A stretch of DNA of 64,000 nt from positions 8,296,554 through 8,360,553 of the forward strand of contig NC_047070.1 of the NCBI RefSeq assembly GCF_902459465.1, given 5' to 3'. A program made the position numbers and the translations under genes. The DNA comes from Asterias rubens (Eukaryota; Echinodermata; Asteroidea; Forcipulatida; Asteriidae). Within the stretch, counting starts at the first letter, position 1, and every line of letters starts with the position of its first letter. A model generated the notes under the pieces. It worked only from the letters and a program-made list of their open reading frames with translations, did no database searches and had not been told where the DNA came from. Below, piece by piece: positions 62,611 through 64,000 of this stretch.

Positions 62611-62920
62611 TCTGTTACCCCTCCCCCTCCCTTCCCCCCCCCCCAACACACACCGAGTCTTGTTTACGCCTGCAACCATGGACCTCCTATTGTCCCTCTT
62701 GTTTTTAAAGAGCTGTTTTGCATTAGCTCCCATTGAGCTATTTTGCAACAGCTCTTATTGGTTTTGTATCTGTTTTCCAACTGTGGACCTTTCCTGAATC
62801 GTGGACCTCCAGAATTGTGGACCCTATTGTATACCGACTCACACGTCCCCAAGGTCATGCCTACCCAGTTCTCCAAAGATCCGCGTTTTAGCTGAGATTG
62901 GTGAATTGAGTACTCAAGCC
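62611..62920 (+). other. RABEPK 3' flank
   Basis: Begins with a C-rich run (62,620-62,650). A direct repeat of GAGCTATTTTGCAACAGCTC type and repeated TGTGGACCT motifs lie near 62,700-62,825. No AATAAA was seen close by, so the poly(A) site is not placed. Confidence 0.4.
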
Positions 62921-63151
62921 CAGGGCCCAATTTCATAGAACCGCATTAAGCACAAAAAGTAGCTAAGCTTGACAAAACTATGCTTACCACTGGTAAGCAT
63001 AGTCTTGTCAAGCTTACCGGATTAAAGTTACCAGCTAAACTACCATGTCATATATGTACAATTTGTTACTGGTAGGTCTGCTTGTGTCGGCTTAGCAGAC
63101 AACTGTTAAGCAATATTTTCTGCTTTAAGCAGCTTTATGAAATTGGCCCCA
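62921..63151. repeat. Repeat family G, best copy
   Basis: GGGCCCAATTTCATAGAACC and GCAGCTTTATGAAATTGGCC are inverted termini. A strong inner palindrome lies around CTATGCTTACCACTGGTAAG. About 230 bp. Confidence 0.85.
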
Positions 63152-63718
63152 GGTTCTACAAAGTACTTAGTCCCGGCTTGAGACCAGTCATACTACAAGT
63201 CTTCTTGTTTACCCAAAACTTGAAATTAATTTTATTCAAGTCGATTTCTCTTGTGGCTTATCACTTGATAAGTTTTCTTGGAATTATTTTTGTATTTAGT
63301 TATTGCTTTTTTAATATAAATTTGAACAGGTGTTACAAAGGGGTGAAATTTTGAAACTTGCTATCGACTGCTCTACCCCAATTAGTATGAATACCGCCCT
63401 CTCTTGATGTGAGTCTGCCAATATTACATGTAAGTCGATAAAACCATAGTGCATACATGTTTCCTGTTGGTGTGCTGCTTGAAAAAGGGAAATACTCAAG
63501 GCAATAATGTTATTATAGGCTAGTCAACCATCTTGTTTGTTTGACATTCTATAACTAAAGAGGGGCTTGTAAAAAAAATAGTTGAACTGTTTGTTAGACG
63601 AACAATTTCAATCAAGAGTACCTAGACTGTTAAAAGGTGTATGTTACCATTATAAGTTGATACACATCATAATAGATGTTAAATTTGCATCAGGATAAAG
63701 AATATTAATTTCGGTTTT
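63152..63718. other. No gene seen
   Basis: AT-rich sequence without exon, RNA gene or clear repeat. Confidence 0.5.
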
Positions 63719-63992
63719 TTACCCATATACACCGATGTGTGTCAGCACTGTATACTCAGTGCTTTCCCGAGTCCTGTGAAAAAATATCACAGGCATATAT
63801 ATATATATAGGATTCGAACTGCCTCTAGCTACCGGGCAGCCTCGGTAGTCTAGTTGGTAAGACACTGCTCTAGAATTGCAAGGGTCGTGGGTTTGAATCC
63901 CACCTGAGTAACATGCCTGTGATATTTTTTCACAGGACTCAGGCAAGAACTGAGTATGCAGTGCTGACACACATCGGTGTATATGGGTAAAA
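63719..63992. repeat. Family K: tRNA-like sequence inside an 80-bp inverted repeat
   Basis: The outer arms TTACCCATATACACCGATGT, GTGTCAGCACTG and CCTGTGAAAAAATATCACAG pair with CTGTGATATTTTTTCACAGG, CAGTGCTGACAC and ACATCGGTGTATATGGGTAA. Between them is a tRNA-like stretch (about 63,829-63,909) with TAGTCTAGTTGGTAAGACAC and GGGTTTGAATCCC. Its left edge reads GGATTCGAACTGCC, itself a reversed B-box-like sequence. An (AT)n run is in the left arm. Confidence 0.8.
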
Positions 63993-64000
63993 AAACCAAA

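Overview
This 64 kb window is animal (metazoan) nuclear DNA. It has spliced genes with GT-AG introns, C2H2 and BED zinc fingers, an assembly gap, and a very dense load of short inverted-repeat elements and tRNA-headed SINEs. The repeats, and frequent motifs such as TACATGTA and TAGGCCTA, look like an echinoderm to me, most likely a sea star. That is an impression from repeat style, not a measured assignment.

Layout. Positions 1-21,400 hold no gene I can support; this stretch is a mosaic of MITE-like elements, fold-backs, a 95-bp tandem array and SINE pieces, ending at a 100-N gap after a poly-T run (20,390-20,543). At 21.4-27.7 kb (minus strand) I infer an unrecognised gene from splice-flanked open exons, one encoding a Pro/Gln hexapeptide repeat, and possibly a first exon at 27.54-27.73 kb. 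It would be head to head with a plus-strand gene at 28.07-33.28 kb: a domesticated hAT/ZBED-type protein of about 903 residues with three BED fingers, each on its own exon, and one large hAT exon. NOP56, the box C/D snoRNP core protein, follows at 36.19-42.01 kb (plus) in nine located coding exons that add up in frame; only the first codon's exon was not found. A minus-strand C2H2 zinc-finger cluster occupies 45.1-51.2 kb: one open 12-finger frame (46,999-48,165) surrounded by frameshifted finger arrays. A GC-rich promoter near 52.2 kb precedes RABEPK (Rab9 effector with kelch motifs, plus, coding exons 53.92-62.61 kb), which is complete and in frame at about 451 residues.

The genes do not form one pathway. 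NOP56 and RABEPK are conserved housekeeping genes; the ZBED gene and the finger cluster are transposon-derived or fast-evolving DNA-binding genes. The main points of interest are: the three-BED hAT-derived gene with a D-to-N change at the expected second catalytic position; a frame-preserving hidden exon in NOP56; a family of TTAA-bounded MITEs; a repeat that carries promoter-like boxes; a palindromic minisatellite in the first intron of RABEPK; and several datable nested insertions.
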